From positions 1 through 64,000 of the forward strand of contig BROI01000010.1 of the NCBI GenBank assembly GCA_027923505.1: a stretch of DNA of 64,000 bases, written 5' to 3'. The notes beneath the pieces are model-generated. The model saw only the letters and a list, made by a program, of their open reading frames with translations. It ran no database searches and was not told the DNA's origin. The DNA is from Mayamaea pseudoterrestris. Lineage: Eukaryota > Bacillariophyta > Bacillariophyceae > Sellaphorales > Sellaphoraceae. The position numbers and the translations under genes are program-made. Every line of letters starts with the position of its first letter. Position 1 is the first letter of the stretch. This document shows, one piece after another, positions 1 to 11,700 of the stretch.

Positions 1-2300
1 AACTCTCGTCCGTCGGCGGACGCATATCCATTCGAGGACAAACCGTCGCGGATCGCCAAGGGGATGGTCTTGCCACAACTGGAGCACAATGGCTTGTGTT
101 CCATTCTGGGAGCTAGCACGTCGTCGATCAGATGGCCGAACGAACGAGCTGCGATGGCATGAATGGATTCAGCACCGTTGTACAAAGCATACTGGTTGAA
201 CTGACCGATAATGGGTCCAGTCGAGTCTCCAATCAATGCGACGCCAGTTCCGATTGGAGGTCGCGACAGTGTGGTCGCTCAAACCTGTCACGTTAACGTG
301 TGGTTGGTAGTACTCAAGATTCTCATATCGCTTCCAGCGAGTCCACCGTTCGCCGCCCGTCAATCAGCGATCCTTGGCGGGTCTCGTTGCTGCGAAGCTT
401 CGATTCACAGTGTAGCGCACCGATACCATTGTGCGGTACCGACGCCCATCGCTTCCCATAAACTCTTGCTGGGTGTTATTCGCAGCTTGAGTGCGAGACG
501 ACGCAGCGTTCGAAGGAAAGATCTAATCATGTCATCCGGTGCACCTTGAGTGGCTGTCGTCGGGCGATCGAGACAGCGTCATTCTGATACAGGATTGTAC
601 CAGGCACCGAGGCAGCCGCTTGTGACTGCTGGTTATTTGCGCGTTGCCATTATTAGCGCGTCTTGTAGTGACTGGACTTGGGACGGCTTCGCGTCGAGCC
701 ATGAGCTGAGCGTATTCGTCCTCGTTAAGTCGGCCGAAGTCGTTCATCGACATGTACGACCAGGGTTCTGCAACAACTGTTCAAAGTTCAGATAATCACC
801 AGGGAATCGTTCCCGATGCGGGCGCATCCGGCTGCTGGTAGTGGCGCGGAAGAGCCTCGTCCTCCGGAACCACGGCTCACTTGGGAACCGCGTCCACCGT
901 CTCGTCCACCGCCGCGTCCGCCTTGGCGCCGCGTCCTCCGCCACGACCGGAACCGCGTCCATTACCACGTCCTTGACCGGAAGTGTTCGCGTTGTTCGCT
1001 TGGCGGTCGGCGTTCTTCTTGCCCTTATTCAACTTGGCGTTCTTGTTGTCGACGCGCAAAGCCTGCTGCGACAACATGTCGAAAAGACAGTCATAATCTT
1101 CCGTCACGACGGCGTCTGGGTCACCATTTGCACTGATGATGCGTCGTCGTTCAAATTGCAGGTGCTGGTCGAACGTCGTGCACGTGGGGCCGAATTCTTC
1201 GTCGCCCTCCACTGCAGCTCGGAGCCAGTAGTACTTTTTCTTGTCATCCGTCCTCCAGGACGGAACTCTTCGGAATTCTTCATGAGCTGTTCGATGTAGT
1301 TTAGGAACTTGTAGTGTCCTTTCGTCCAGGTCGAATCTAGGCGAATCGGTCGCAAGCTTGGCTTGCAGTTCGTTCGCTTGGATGGTAGCTAACCTCGCCG
1401 ACCAAACTTGGTCGCGGAGTTCGCGATAGACTGAGCGTCAGACTTGTCGCCGTACTTCATCAGGAGCGACTGGTGTCCAGGGACTTCGAGACAATTGCGA
1501 AACGCGGTGTACACGAAGACTTGCTGATTCTCGAATTCTAATTTCTCTTCTTCCGTGGCTGAGCTTTTGCTGTCGAGCACGTTAGAACAGCCATGGAGCT
1601 TGGCGATTGCCTTGGTAGACGCGCTCCAACTCAACCACGCGTGGGGATGTTGAAACGTTTTGTAGTCCTTATAGTCTCGTTTCGTCTTGAGGTTCGAGAA
1701 ACGACCCTTGGCATCTTCTTCCTTTTCGGCCTTCTCAGCCTTGATGGTCTCATTTTCGAGTTGCTTGGCAAGTAGCTCGGCTTGCTTCTTCTTGGACTCG
1801 AGTACGTAGTATCCTTCTTCACGCTTCCGCGCGATTTCTTGTTCCGCGAGAATCGCTTGGTATCGCTCGAGCTTGCCTAAATCAAGCAACGCCCATTTCT
1901 TGGTGTTCGGGGGTCCGTCGTGCATGGTAAACCATTCGCATGCATCGAGGACAAGGTTCCACTGGTGCTGGTCTTCGTTTCGTATCGTTCTGGGGCGGCG
2001 GCTGCTTGTTCCTCGGCCGGTTCCTCGGCCGGCTCGTCGCCGGGCGCATCGTCGGGTTGCGCGCCTTCAGGTTGTCCAACGCCAGCTTGGATGGCGGATC
2101 TGTCGACCCAGTAGGGGGCTTCAAGTTGCTCCTTGGTCAATCTCAACATCTGGGTAGTGGTGGTTACATTCCAAAACAAGAACGCTTCTTGGATGTCTCG
2201 TCCGAAAACGTTCGTGCAGAGAAGCTGCAAAGCTTCCGCAGTAATCGCAACCATAATAGTGAATACCTCGCCTTCCGCAAGTCCTTTCTTACACAACAAC
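1..2300 (-). mobile_element. Broken Ty1/copia-like retroelement fragment (gag / N-terminal polyprotein part)
   Basis: The minus strand holds several long, mutually consistent open stretches that read like the N-terminal part of an LTR-retroelement polyprotein. There is an acidic, coiled-coil-rich gag-like part, then a Gly/Arg-rich basic stretch typical of nucleic-acid-binding gag tails. Nearest the left edge is a segment resembling the post-gag region of algal copia-type polyproteins. No integrase or reverse transcriptase is visible because the element leaves the window at position 1. No second LTR is in view, so age cannot be judged from LTR divergence. It looks broken, with roughly four breaks in the visible part. 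Family assignment rests on general resemblance, not on a diagnostic RT motif. Confidence 0.45.
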
Positions 2301-2789
2301 CGCTCTCAATGCAGTCGAGCCTTATACGATCCTGTTCTACGCGCTCGTGTCAAGTATTCGGATTGACGACGCCGCAAGGAATCTGCTCTTTCTCTCTCAA
2401 TTTCTCGATTCTTTCACTCTCTCTCTTTCGCACAGCTCTTTCAGGTCAAGACAAGCTAGCAAGACTGTTAATCTGACACGATAATATCAGACGAACCTTT
2501 ATTCCAGCGACTACAATGGACTCGGAGCGATCAACCTCTTCGTCCAGCGTAAAGCAAACAAACAAACTCAATTGCTAGAATAGTGCATGTTACTCGCTAC
2601 TCTACTCGTGCGCTTCTTTCTCGTTCTCACTGGGTTCACGGTCGAGGTTCACGCCTCGATCGTCAGCGATTTCACTCATGTATGTGAGGATTCGGCCACA
2701 AGTGTGACTCAACCCTGCACAGGATTAAATGCATACAAAACACAGGTAGCTAACCGTCTTGTCATGAGACGCAGGTCAACTCAACTCAA
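2301..2789. other. Unassigned stretch between retroelement fragment and SatA
   Basis: No convincing gene. It lies where the leader or LTR of the minus-strand retroelement would be expected, but only one copy is in view, so terminal repeats cannot be shown. A CT-rich tract lies around 2385-2440. The short open frame at 2587-2829 has no recognisable domain and runs into the satellite. Confidence 0.4.
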
Positions 2790-5147
2790 TAATATTGTGT
2801 CACTCAGGGAATGGCAATGTATTTGGTGACAACTTGTCACCAGTCTCAGCCTGCGGATGCCGTGACATTCAAACACTCCTACAGCAAGCCCTGTAGGTGC
2901 CCAAAATTAAACCAGAATGGTGCCAACATCATTATTCTGGCTGCGCTACAAGATGGTAGGCTTGGCTGGTGTCTCAGGGGATGGCAATCTATTTGGTGAC
3001 AACTTGTCACCAGTCTCAGCCCGCGGATGCCGTGACATTCAAACACCCCTACAGAAAGCCCTGTAGGTGCCCTAAATACACCAGAATGGTGCCAACATCA
3101 TTATTCAGGCTGCGCTACAAGTTGGTAGGCTTGGCTGGTGTCTCAGGGGATGGCAATGTATTTGGTGACAACTTGTCACAGTCTCAGCCCACGGATGCCG
3201 TGACATTCAAATGTCCCTACAGCAACCCCTGTAGGTGCCCAAAATACACCAGAATGGTGCCAACATCATTATTCAGGCATTGTTACAAGATGATAAACTT
3301 GGCTGGTGTCTCAGGGAATGGCAATGTATTTGGTGACAACTTGTCACCAGTCTCAGCCCGCGGATGCCGTGACATTCAAACACCCCTACAGAAAGCCCTG
3401 TAGGTGCCCAAAATACACCAGAATGGTGCCAACATCATAATTCAGGCTGCGCTACAAGATGGTAGGCTTGGCTGGTGTCTCAGGGGATGGCAATGTATTT
3501 GGTGACAACTTGTCACCAGTCTCAGCCCGCAGATGCCGTGACATTCAAACACTCCTACAGCAAGCCCTGTAGGTGCCCAAAATTAAACCAGAATGGTGCC
3601 AACATCATTATTCTGGCTGCGCTACAAGATGGTAGGCTTGGCTGGTGTCTCAGGGGATGGCAATCTATTTGGTGACAACTTGTCACCAGTCTCAGCCCGC
3701 GGATGCCGTGACATTCAAATGTCCCTACAGCAAGCCCTGTAGGTGCCCAAAATACACCAGAATGGTGCCAACATCATAATTCAGACTGCGCTACAAGACA
3801 GTATTCTTGGCTGGTTACTCAGGGGATGGCAATGTATTTGGTGACAACTTGTCACCAGTCTTAGCCCACGGATGCCATGACATTCAAATGTCCCTACAGC
3901 AAGCCCTGTAGGTGCCCAAAATACACCAGAATGGTGCCAACATCATTAATCAGGCTGCGCTACAAGATGGTATTCTTGGCTGGTGTCTCAGGGGATGGTA
4001 ATGTATTTGGTGACAACTTGTCACCAGTCTCAGCCCGCAGATGCCGTGACATTCAAACGCCCCTACAGCAAGCCCTGTAGGTGCCCAAAATACACCAGAA
4101 TGGTGCCAACATCATTAATCAGGCTGCGCTACAAGATGGTATTCTTGGCTGGTGTCTCAGGGGATGGCAATGTATTTGGTGACAACTTGTCACCAGTCTC
4201 AGCCCACAGATGCCGTGACATTCAAACGCCCCTACAGCAAGCCCTGTAGGTGCCCAAAATACACCAGAATGGTGCCAACATCATTATTCAGGCTGCGCTA
4301 CAAGATGGTAGGCTTGGCTGGTGTCTCAGGGGATGGCAATGTATTTGGTGACAACTTGTCACCAGTCTCAGCCCACAGATGCCGTGACATTCAAACGCCC
4401 CTACAGCAACCCCTGTAGGTGCCCAAAATACACCAGAATGGTGCCAACATCATTATTCAGGCTGCGCTACCCGTGACATTCAAACGCCCCTACAGCAACC
4501 CCTGTAGGTGCCCAAAATACACCAGAATGGTGCCAACATCATTATTCAGGCTGCGCTACAATATGGTAGGCTTGGCTGGTGTCTCAGGGGATGGCAATGT
4601 TTTGGTGACAACTTGTCACCAGTCTCAGCCTGCAGATGCCGTGACATTCAAACGCCCCTACAGCAAGCCCTGTAGGTGCCCAAAATACACCAGAATGGTG
4701 CCAACATCATTATTCAGGCTGCGCTACAATATGGTAGGCTTGGCTGGTGTCTCAGGGGATGGCAATGTATTTGGTGACAACTTGTCACCAGTCTCAGTTC
4801 TCGGATGCCGTGACATTCAAACACCCCTACAGAAAGCCCTGTAGGTGCCCAAAATACACCAGAATGGTGCCAACATCATTATTCAGGCTTCGCTACAAGA
4901 TGGTATTCTTGGCTGGTGTCTCAGGGGATGGCAATGTATTTGGTGACAAATTGTCACCAGTCTCAGCCCCCAGATGCCGGGACATTCAAACGCCCCTACA
5001 GCAAGCCCTGTAGGTGCCCAAAATACACCAGAATTGTTCCAACATCATTATTCAGGCTGCGCTACAAGATGGCAGTCTAGGCTGGTGTCTCAGGGGTTGG
5101 CAATGTATTTGGTGACAACTTGTCACCAGTCTCAGCCTGCGGATGAG
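2790..5147 (+). repeat. SatA tandem array, 169-bp unit, about 14 copies
   Basis: A head-to-tail array with a very regular period. The core motif GGTGACAACTTGTCACC starts near 2824, 2995, 3164, 3332, 3501, 3671, 3840, 4009, 4178, 4347, 4604, 4773, 4942 and 5111, mostly 168-170 bp apart. One interval of 257 bp contains an extra truncated unit of about 88 bp (around 4400-4480). Each unit has two inverted repeats: the 17-bp perfect dyad with a single central base, and CCTACAG-N6-CTGTAGG about 54 bp downstream. The dyad is slightly altered in a few units (one lacks a base near 3179, one reads A for C near 4949). The period is not a multiple of three, so the repeated 60-140-residue open frames here are not protein genes. 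Confidence 0.97.
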
Positions 5148-5336
5148 GGCTTGCTTGTATTATGTATCGTCATAAACAATTATTCTCATTATAAGTCTTT
5201 CAACAAGGTCAAACAAAATGAGATAGTTTTGTACCTTCAATCACACTCATTTCTGCATTGCAAATTAGATTAACACGCAATTATGTCACCTATCGCAAGA
5301 GTACTTAATAGCCTTCATAATTATCAAACTAGCAGT

Positions 5337-6338
5337 TTACTCGTAAAGGAATGGAAGTCCAGTGATAAGGTTGTCCATGCCATCGAATCCCGACTGAACA
5401 AAGTTCTGGCTGTCGTGACGGAGGAGCTCCAAGAAGGCAACCATGGCAAGGCGTCCATCTATAGATATACAATAAAGAAAGAAAGGGTGAGTCAATGTAA
5501 GGATGCGCAGGCGGCTGCAAACTGGCATGCTGTATTCGGTTCACTTACGCTGCAACTCCTGAAGCTTTCGGGTCTCGGCAACCTCGGGGCTGAGCTTGGG
5601 CTTTCCAAACTCAAAGTCTCCAAGGAAGCCATTGTAGTCGGTGGCACCGATCAAGAAGATGATCTGGGCCCATCCGAGCGCCGGGATGGCATCAATGGCG
5701 GCAACACCATTGGGGACATCGGCGCATGGAAGTCCTGGGGCAATGTCGAATGGGAAGCGGTAGAATTCCGGGACAATGTATCCGAGAACTCCCAACATGC
5801 CTGTGAAATAATAAGAAGGTGCTATAAGTGCGCGACTACGGCAACAGAATGCAATCAATAGCCTTGTCGTGTTGACCGGTCAATGCATCCAAACAGCTCG
5901 GACGCGATATCGCTGGTACTTACAAACACGTCCATGCTTGAGCTCGGCAGTGCGGTACTTGTCGAAGGTCTCCTCGTCAATGTTGGAGCTCAAGTTGAGC
6001 GGGTCAAAGAATCCAGTTGGGGCCTGTCGGTGTAAAGGATTCGGCGAATGGCGAATGGGTGAGATGCAGTTGTAGACGACACAGCTCTGTCCATGGCTCA
6101 TAATTACGTCTAGATCAGTTGAAATAGACAGCCACAATGCGAGATCGCACGTTTCATTGTCTTCACAAGAGCCATCCGATGGATTCGCAATCGTAGACTA
6201 TCTCGATGTTTGTCTACTTACAATGACACCAAGCTCGTTCTCGAAGGACGACTGAACGAGGGAGTTGGAGGCCTGCTTGGCGGAAGGGGCAAAGGCAGCA
6301 GCCGAGGCAATGAGGGAGGCGGCGATGGCAATCTTCAT
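5337..6338 (-). CDS. Fucoxanthin-chlorophyll a/c binding antenna protein (FCP/LHC family)
   Basis: Light-harvesting protein of the thylakoid membrane that binds chlorophyll a/c and fucoxanthin. Four exons, 6222-6338, 5924-6023, 5549-5800 and 5337-5458, join in frame through GT-AG introns of 90-198 bp to give 196 residues, a normal FCP length. The N-terminus is a signal peptide ending in AAAFAPS, the AFAP-type motif of diatom plastid preproteins. Next come the FENELGVI start of the mature protein, the first chlorophyll-binding helix motif ELKHGR, and the third-helix motif LQHGRLAM near the C-terminus. A Cys follows the first HGRV where Ala is common. The C-terminus ends in GLPFLYE. It is divergent from the gene starting at 6741, with about 400 bp between the start codons. 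The subclade (Lhcf, Lhcr or other) cannot be fixed by eye. Confidence 0.95.
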
Positions 6339-6740
6339 GGTGAACGTGTGTTGGTGGAGTGCTGGAAACTGAGGAGACAAGCTCGCAAGTCCCTGCAGTC
6401 CAAAAGGGCGACGTTGTCGTTGCGCGCGGTGGATTTGCTTCAACCAGGAGTCACTGCGAGATCCAGTCATGTGTGACGTAAATCTGCCCCCTTCTGTTCG
6501 GGTCTCACCCCCGAGAGCAACGAGTCTCAGAAATTCGGCATCTGGCGAGCACTCTAGAGCGCCCACAAAACAGCACAGAAATTGATGGCATCCATTGTTG
6601 CCGACCACTCGCGAGCAGCGCATCACGGAAGCCGAAATTCGAAAGTCCGAAGTTCCTTTCGACCATGACACGGCACAACGAAGAAGCATTGCTCCTTCGA
6701 AACGAGCAATTTGCACTCCTTGTCTATTAATAAAGAAAAA
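6339..6740. promoter_or_regulatory. Shared promoter region between FCP gene and the gene at 6741; contains a TGACGT element
   Basis: About 400 bp separates the two divergent start codons. The motif TGACGT lies at 6474-6479 on the plus strand, 136 bp upstream of the FCP start. TGACGT is the bZIP-type CO2/cAMP-responsive element described in diatom promoters, so a link to light or carbon regulation is possible but only inferred. No TATA box is evident. Confidence 0.4.
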
Positions 6741-8225
6741 ATGAAGACTTCCACCATTCTCCTACTCTCCTTTCCGTCAGCAGAGGCCTTTTCGGCGCTT
6801 TCATCCTTTGCTCGACGCACCGAGTCACTTGCCAAGGTTTCCGTCGTGACTCGATCATCAGCCGCCGTCGGCATTACCATGTACGACTCCTCTCGCGACC
6901 CGCCATCCTCTCCGGAGCTCAACTCGTGGCACGTTTTGGCGACAACGGAACGATGGATCAGTGCGACATTGGCTGATCAGAATAGCAGTAGCAGCAGTCG
7001 ATCATCAAGTTCCCCGTCCATGCAGCAGCAGTCACCTTATTCCTCGAATCCATATTCACGCAAGGAAGTTGCCTACGCCTGCGAACCATTTTCGGATGCT
7101 GCCATGATTGTCGCAAGCATTTTTCGACGACTCAAAGAAGTCCGAGAGATTGGAGAAGGACATGCCAAGCAGCAGCGACTTTTGATGGATGAATGCAATG
7201 GTAAATGAATGTACTCGGATGACATTTATTTACACTTACTTCTACTTACACAATTGATCATTTTTGCTACAGACGACTCGTACGATCCAAAGACTCTGCG
7301 CCAGACGCAGGTGGTTGTCGTTCCTGGCAATTTGCAGTTTCGCAAAAGCTTTGCCACCTTTGACGACGTGGTCCGCACCATTAACGAGGCTCGTCGGCAG
7401 GCGCGCGACTTTGTTCTGACACGAAGCAATATTGACGACGACGACGACGACAGCAAACAATGGTCCGTTTCCATCAATTGCGCGCACATGCATCCAAATT
7501 TTGGCCAATTGACCAAGCAGCAGGAGCTGGAGCAGCTTCAAAATGAACCCGACGAAGTGGATTTGCACTACCAAGAGTATCAGGAAAAGAAGATGCTGGC
7601 TCGACGATCACCCTATCCCACCATTGTCTTGGAGGTACGAGCGATTCCGCCCATGAACTTGTCCGACGGCCGATCACCATATTCGCCGAAAGCGCTGCAG
7701 AGCCAACCAAGGTCTGGAAGCGTTTCCAGCAGCGACATTGCCGCACTCGAAGCACTCTTTGGTAAGTCGGCGCACTTGGGCGATTCAAACAACAGCAATC
7801 ATTATGAGGAGGATGCCTTTTACAATGCCATTGGACAAACCTTGGAGCAAGTAGATGCCAAGACGCCGCTTCGAATTGCACAGGAGTGGATGGTGCAGCA
7901 TGACGACGTTGCAATCAACAAGGCCAAGCAAGTTGCGTTTACGGAATCAGCCACGAACGAAATTGACGCAGCCTACGAATTCTTGTTTACAAATGTCGCC
8001 ATGATGCGCGACAATGGAACCAGTCGCCAATACTTGGTCTATCCGCAGTTGCTGGTGTCGAGCGCAACGTCGTTGGAAAAGTTTTGCCAGGCGGCGTTAA
8101 ACATTATGAAAGTATTGCCAGAACTCTCTGGCGGAAAGATGTTACTGGAAATATTTCATCCGGAGCATGTTGATGCAAGCAAGCGATCGCCCATGCCAAT
8201 TGTTGCATTGGAACTAACTGATTGA
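6741..8225 (+). CDS. Conserved-type protein with two DUF1415-like halves, possibly plastid-targeted
   Basis: Two exons, 6741-7200 and 7273-8225, join in frame across a 72-bp GT-AG intron to give 470 residues. The N-terminus is a hydrophobic signal-like stretch followed by AEAFSALSS, resembling the aromatic cleavage context of plastid preproteins. The body seems to be an internal duplication. The first half has VVVVPG, a FATFDDVV segment, HMHPNF and then RRSPYPTIVLEV. The second half has YLVYPQLL, a SLEKFCQAA segment, FHPEHV and then KRSPMPIVALEL. That order (strand, helix, HP motif, RSPxP) resembles bacterial DUF1415 proteins, which have no known biochemical role. Low-complexity Ser, Asp and Gln runs separate the parts. 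The function is unknown; the DUF1415 link is by memory of motif order and should be treated as tentative. Confidence 0.7.
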
Positions 8226-8764
8226 TTCCTTACGCACTAGCATTGACTCCGAGCAATTCAGTTTGCTGAGCTTGCACACACATATTATAGACGAGCTTCC
8301 ATTTCAACATACACAGCTCAAGATTAGTGACATGGCCAACCTTAAAGTAGAAAGATTTACGTATGTCACTATCAGCCATTACAACATAGGCGTCGTAGCT
8401 TGAGCTTAAGCTTGGTTAGACTCGACATCGCCAAATAAATTTGATTGATGTCACATACGACGTAGTTTCCATTCCCGCTTTATTCACCATGGCACCGCGT
8501 CCATCGGTTTCTTGCGTCCACACGTTGCGCGCGGAAATGGAACGACTCGCTCCTTCCATCATCATTGATCAAACTGCAACACCCGCTCATCACCAAGGAG
8601 CCGTTCTGATCGATTATAATTTTTTTGCAAGAAGGAATTTCAGTTGCTAGCTAGGTCTGACATCTAGTGGAACTTTAGCTAGAGTTACTTGACAGATAGC
8701 TTGTTCATTCATTCGCTACGAGAAACGCCAGAGAATTTCAACGAACCGCACGAACAGTCCAATC
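8226..8764. other. Intergenic region, no gene seen
   Basis: A 539-bp spacer between two genes on the plus strand. It contains a 69-codon open frame at 8441-8650 with no recognisable domain, which I do not call. It should hold the 3' end of the upstream gene and the promoter of the eIF4G-like gene. Confidence 0.5.
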
Positions 8765-11700
8765 ATGTCACAGCAACCAGCCTTTGCGGGCCGCGGAGGT
8801 CGAGGCGGCGGACGAGGACAGCAGCAGCCTCCGCAGCAGCAATTTCCAGCTCCTTATGCCACCGTCGCAGCTGGTGGCGGAAATAGCGCTCCTCGTCAGC
8901 AGAGCGCCTGGCAACCAACGTCAATGCCGCCGCAGAATCGACCCGTTCCGCAGCAGCCGCAAGCGTACCAGCCTCATCACCATGGACAAGCTGCCATTCC
9001 TGGAGTAGCGGGACAGCCGCCAATGGTTGTACCAGGAGTTGTTCCGGTTGCAGCTGGGGCAGGAGTTGCTGGAGGAGGAGCTCCGGTGCGCGCTGCTGCA
9101 GGAGGACATGCAGCTGCTCATCACATGCAGCAAATGCAGCATCAGCCGCAGCAGTTCGCTGCTTTCAATCCTGGCCATTATAATACATACGCGCAATACA
9201 ATCAGGCTGCCTACTATCAGCAGCCGGGAGTTCGCGGAATGGCGCCTCCGCAGCAGCCAGTCTATTATAATCCAAACATGCAGCAGCAGCAACCGCGCCA
9301 AGTTTACTATCCGTCACAGCAGACTGCGCCAATGCCTGTACCAGGATCAGCTGGCGCTTCAATTCCTTCTGCTACTAATACAGTTCCCGACTTTCAACCT
9401 TTGGCGCCAAGGCCAAAGAAGTTGCCTGTTATTACGGTATGTTTGTTGCCTGCTTGCTCTGATGCTTGCGTCTGGTTTCACTACACGTTTCATTTTCTAA
9501 TGCCACTTGCCCGCTCATTCGTTTTTAGGACAGGGACGGAAACGTCATTGACTTTTCCTCGATGAAGAAACCGACAAAGACTCTTGTTGCTCCAGTTACT
9601 GCTCCATCGTCGGCTGCAGCTTCGACATCAGCAGCGGCAGCAGCAGTTCCAGTAGTTGTTGCACCCGCTCCGGCGTCAGACTTTGGTGCCAAGATGCGAC
9701 AAGTCGCTCAGGAGCGGCTTGCCGCAAAGCCTACCGAACCAAAAGTGGAGGAAACCAAGGCTGCTGCACCAGTAGCCGAAAATGCAACGCCACTTGCAGT
9801 CAAGGCTGCTCCTGCATCCGCGCCACCGCCGGTGGCTACCTTGGCGGATCGCATGGCAAACATTAAGCTTGACGATGCCCCTGCAAAGACTACGATACCG
9901 ACAAGCAAGGGTCGTGTCATTTACACAAAGGATCAATTGCTAAGGTATGTATCGTACCTGTTCATTGATGGACTTTGTGCTTATCTCAGTTTACTCGTTG
10001 TGCTCATCCACTTTTTTCATCATGCAGCTTTAAATCTCAGTTCACGGCGCGACCAGAATCGCTTCCCGACCTTACCATTGTTAAAGTTCCAGTCACTGGA
10101 GGCCAACGCGGCGGAGGTGGCAGAGGAGGCGGCGGTGGTGGTAGCGGTGGAGGTGGCCGACATGACCGTGGCGGCGGCGATGCTGGTATTCAAAAAGGAG
10201 GCGGTGGCGGCGGTGACTGGTCCCGAGGGTCTGCTCCTCCGCGACGCGACAGTACTAATGCCGGTCAAAGCAACGGCAAGGAACCGAACCAATGGTCTCG
10301 TGGACATGCTCCTCCACCTCAACAACAGCAGCAACAGCAACAACAAAATAATCGGCAGAGCGGTAGAGGTGGCAAGCAATACGATAGTGGTCCATTCTTT
10401 GACGGCCCAGTCGCGCCACTCGTCAAGTCGGAGAATCACTGGCGCCCAAAGAAGAGTACATCCGCCTTGGATATTGCCGAAAAGCAAGTCATGTCGGTGC
10501 TGAACAAGATGACAAAGGAGAAGTTTGCAAAGCTTTCCGAAGTCATGGTGCAAATCCCAGTCACATCCAAGGAGATTTTGACCATGATGATCGATCGTGT
10601 CTACGACAAAGCAATTGACGAACCGGCTTTTGGTGACATGTACTCTGACTTGTGCTTTAAGCTTTCACACTCGGCCAAGGTTGACGATTTTGTTCACATT
10701 ATTGAGTCTGATGAGGAACCGCCGACGGAAGGCGACGCAACATGGGATCGTGGCGACTCAACGTCAAACACCGTCTATCGGTGGAGCAATGATGTTTCGA
10801 CGGGTGATAATGAAATTGTTGGGCCGTTTGATTCGATTGACGCATGTTGGGAGGTTGCACTTTCTGAAGTTGAAGCAACGCCGTCTCCCCGAGACGAGAA
10901 TATGGAGCTAGAGCTTGTCGAAGTTGCCATTCGACGTGGCATTTTCGTGAAAATAATGAAGAAAAAGGACTCTGACGACAGTGTTTTTTACACTGTTTAT
11001 TTTCCTGTAAACGAGGCAAACGAATGCGGGCAACAGTTATCGGAGATATTCCTCAGTCGAGTTGAGTGTGAAAGCGACGCAAACAAGAAAAATCATTTCA
11101 AGAACTCGCTACTCAACAAATGCGAAGAGGAATTCAGCAAAGAAGATATTTACGCCGATTGGAAGAAGGAAAAGGCTGCCTACGAAGAACATAAGGCGTC
11201 AATGACAGACGCTGAGCGGGCCGAGAAGGAGGAAGCGTTTAAATTCCGACGCATGCGAATCAAGAAACAGATGCTTGGAAACGTGAAGTTTATTGGCCAG
11301 TTGTACAAGAAGCGACTTCTTACCAAGAAGATTATGAGATTCTGCATAACTAAATTATTGAAAATTGACGAAACAAAAGACCCTACAACCAGCATTATCA
11401 CGTACACGGACAATGGCAGCGTGGATATGGACGAAGAGGACCATGAAGCTCTTTGCAACATCTTTACGACGATTGGATCCACGATCGACACACCAACGCA
11501 AGCTGATTTTGTCGACGTCTGTTTTGCTAAGATCAAGGCCCTCAGCGAGAGCAAGGATCTCTCGTCGCGGTCAAGGTTTATGTACAAGGATTTGTTAGAG
11601 CTCCGCAGCAACCGATGGGTTCCTCGACGAAAGGAAGAGAAGGCCAAGACACTTGAGGAGATTCGAAAGGATGTTGAGCGCGAAGAGCGAGCACAGGCTC

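Noticed and set aside
2790-5147. CRISPR-like array
   Set aside because: Units of 169 bp are head-to-tail with no unique spacers; genome is eukaryotic.
2811-5273. A family of similar 60-140-residue frames (MSQGMAMYLVTT...), which look like a repeated protein gene
   Set aside because: They follow the 169-bp satellite period, which is not a multiple of three, so each frame closes after one to two units. No start context, no domain.
8441-8650. Possible 69-residue gene between two plus-strand genes
   Set aside because: No recognisable domain and composition like flanking non-coding DNA.
10020-10553. Antisense frame within the eIF4G-like gene
   Set aside because: Mirror of the Gly/Gln-rich coding sequence; the plus-strand protein is clearly the real one.
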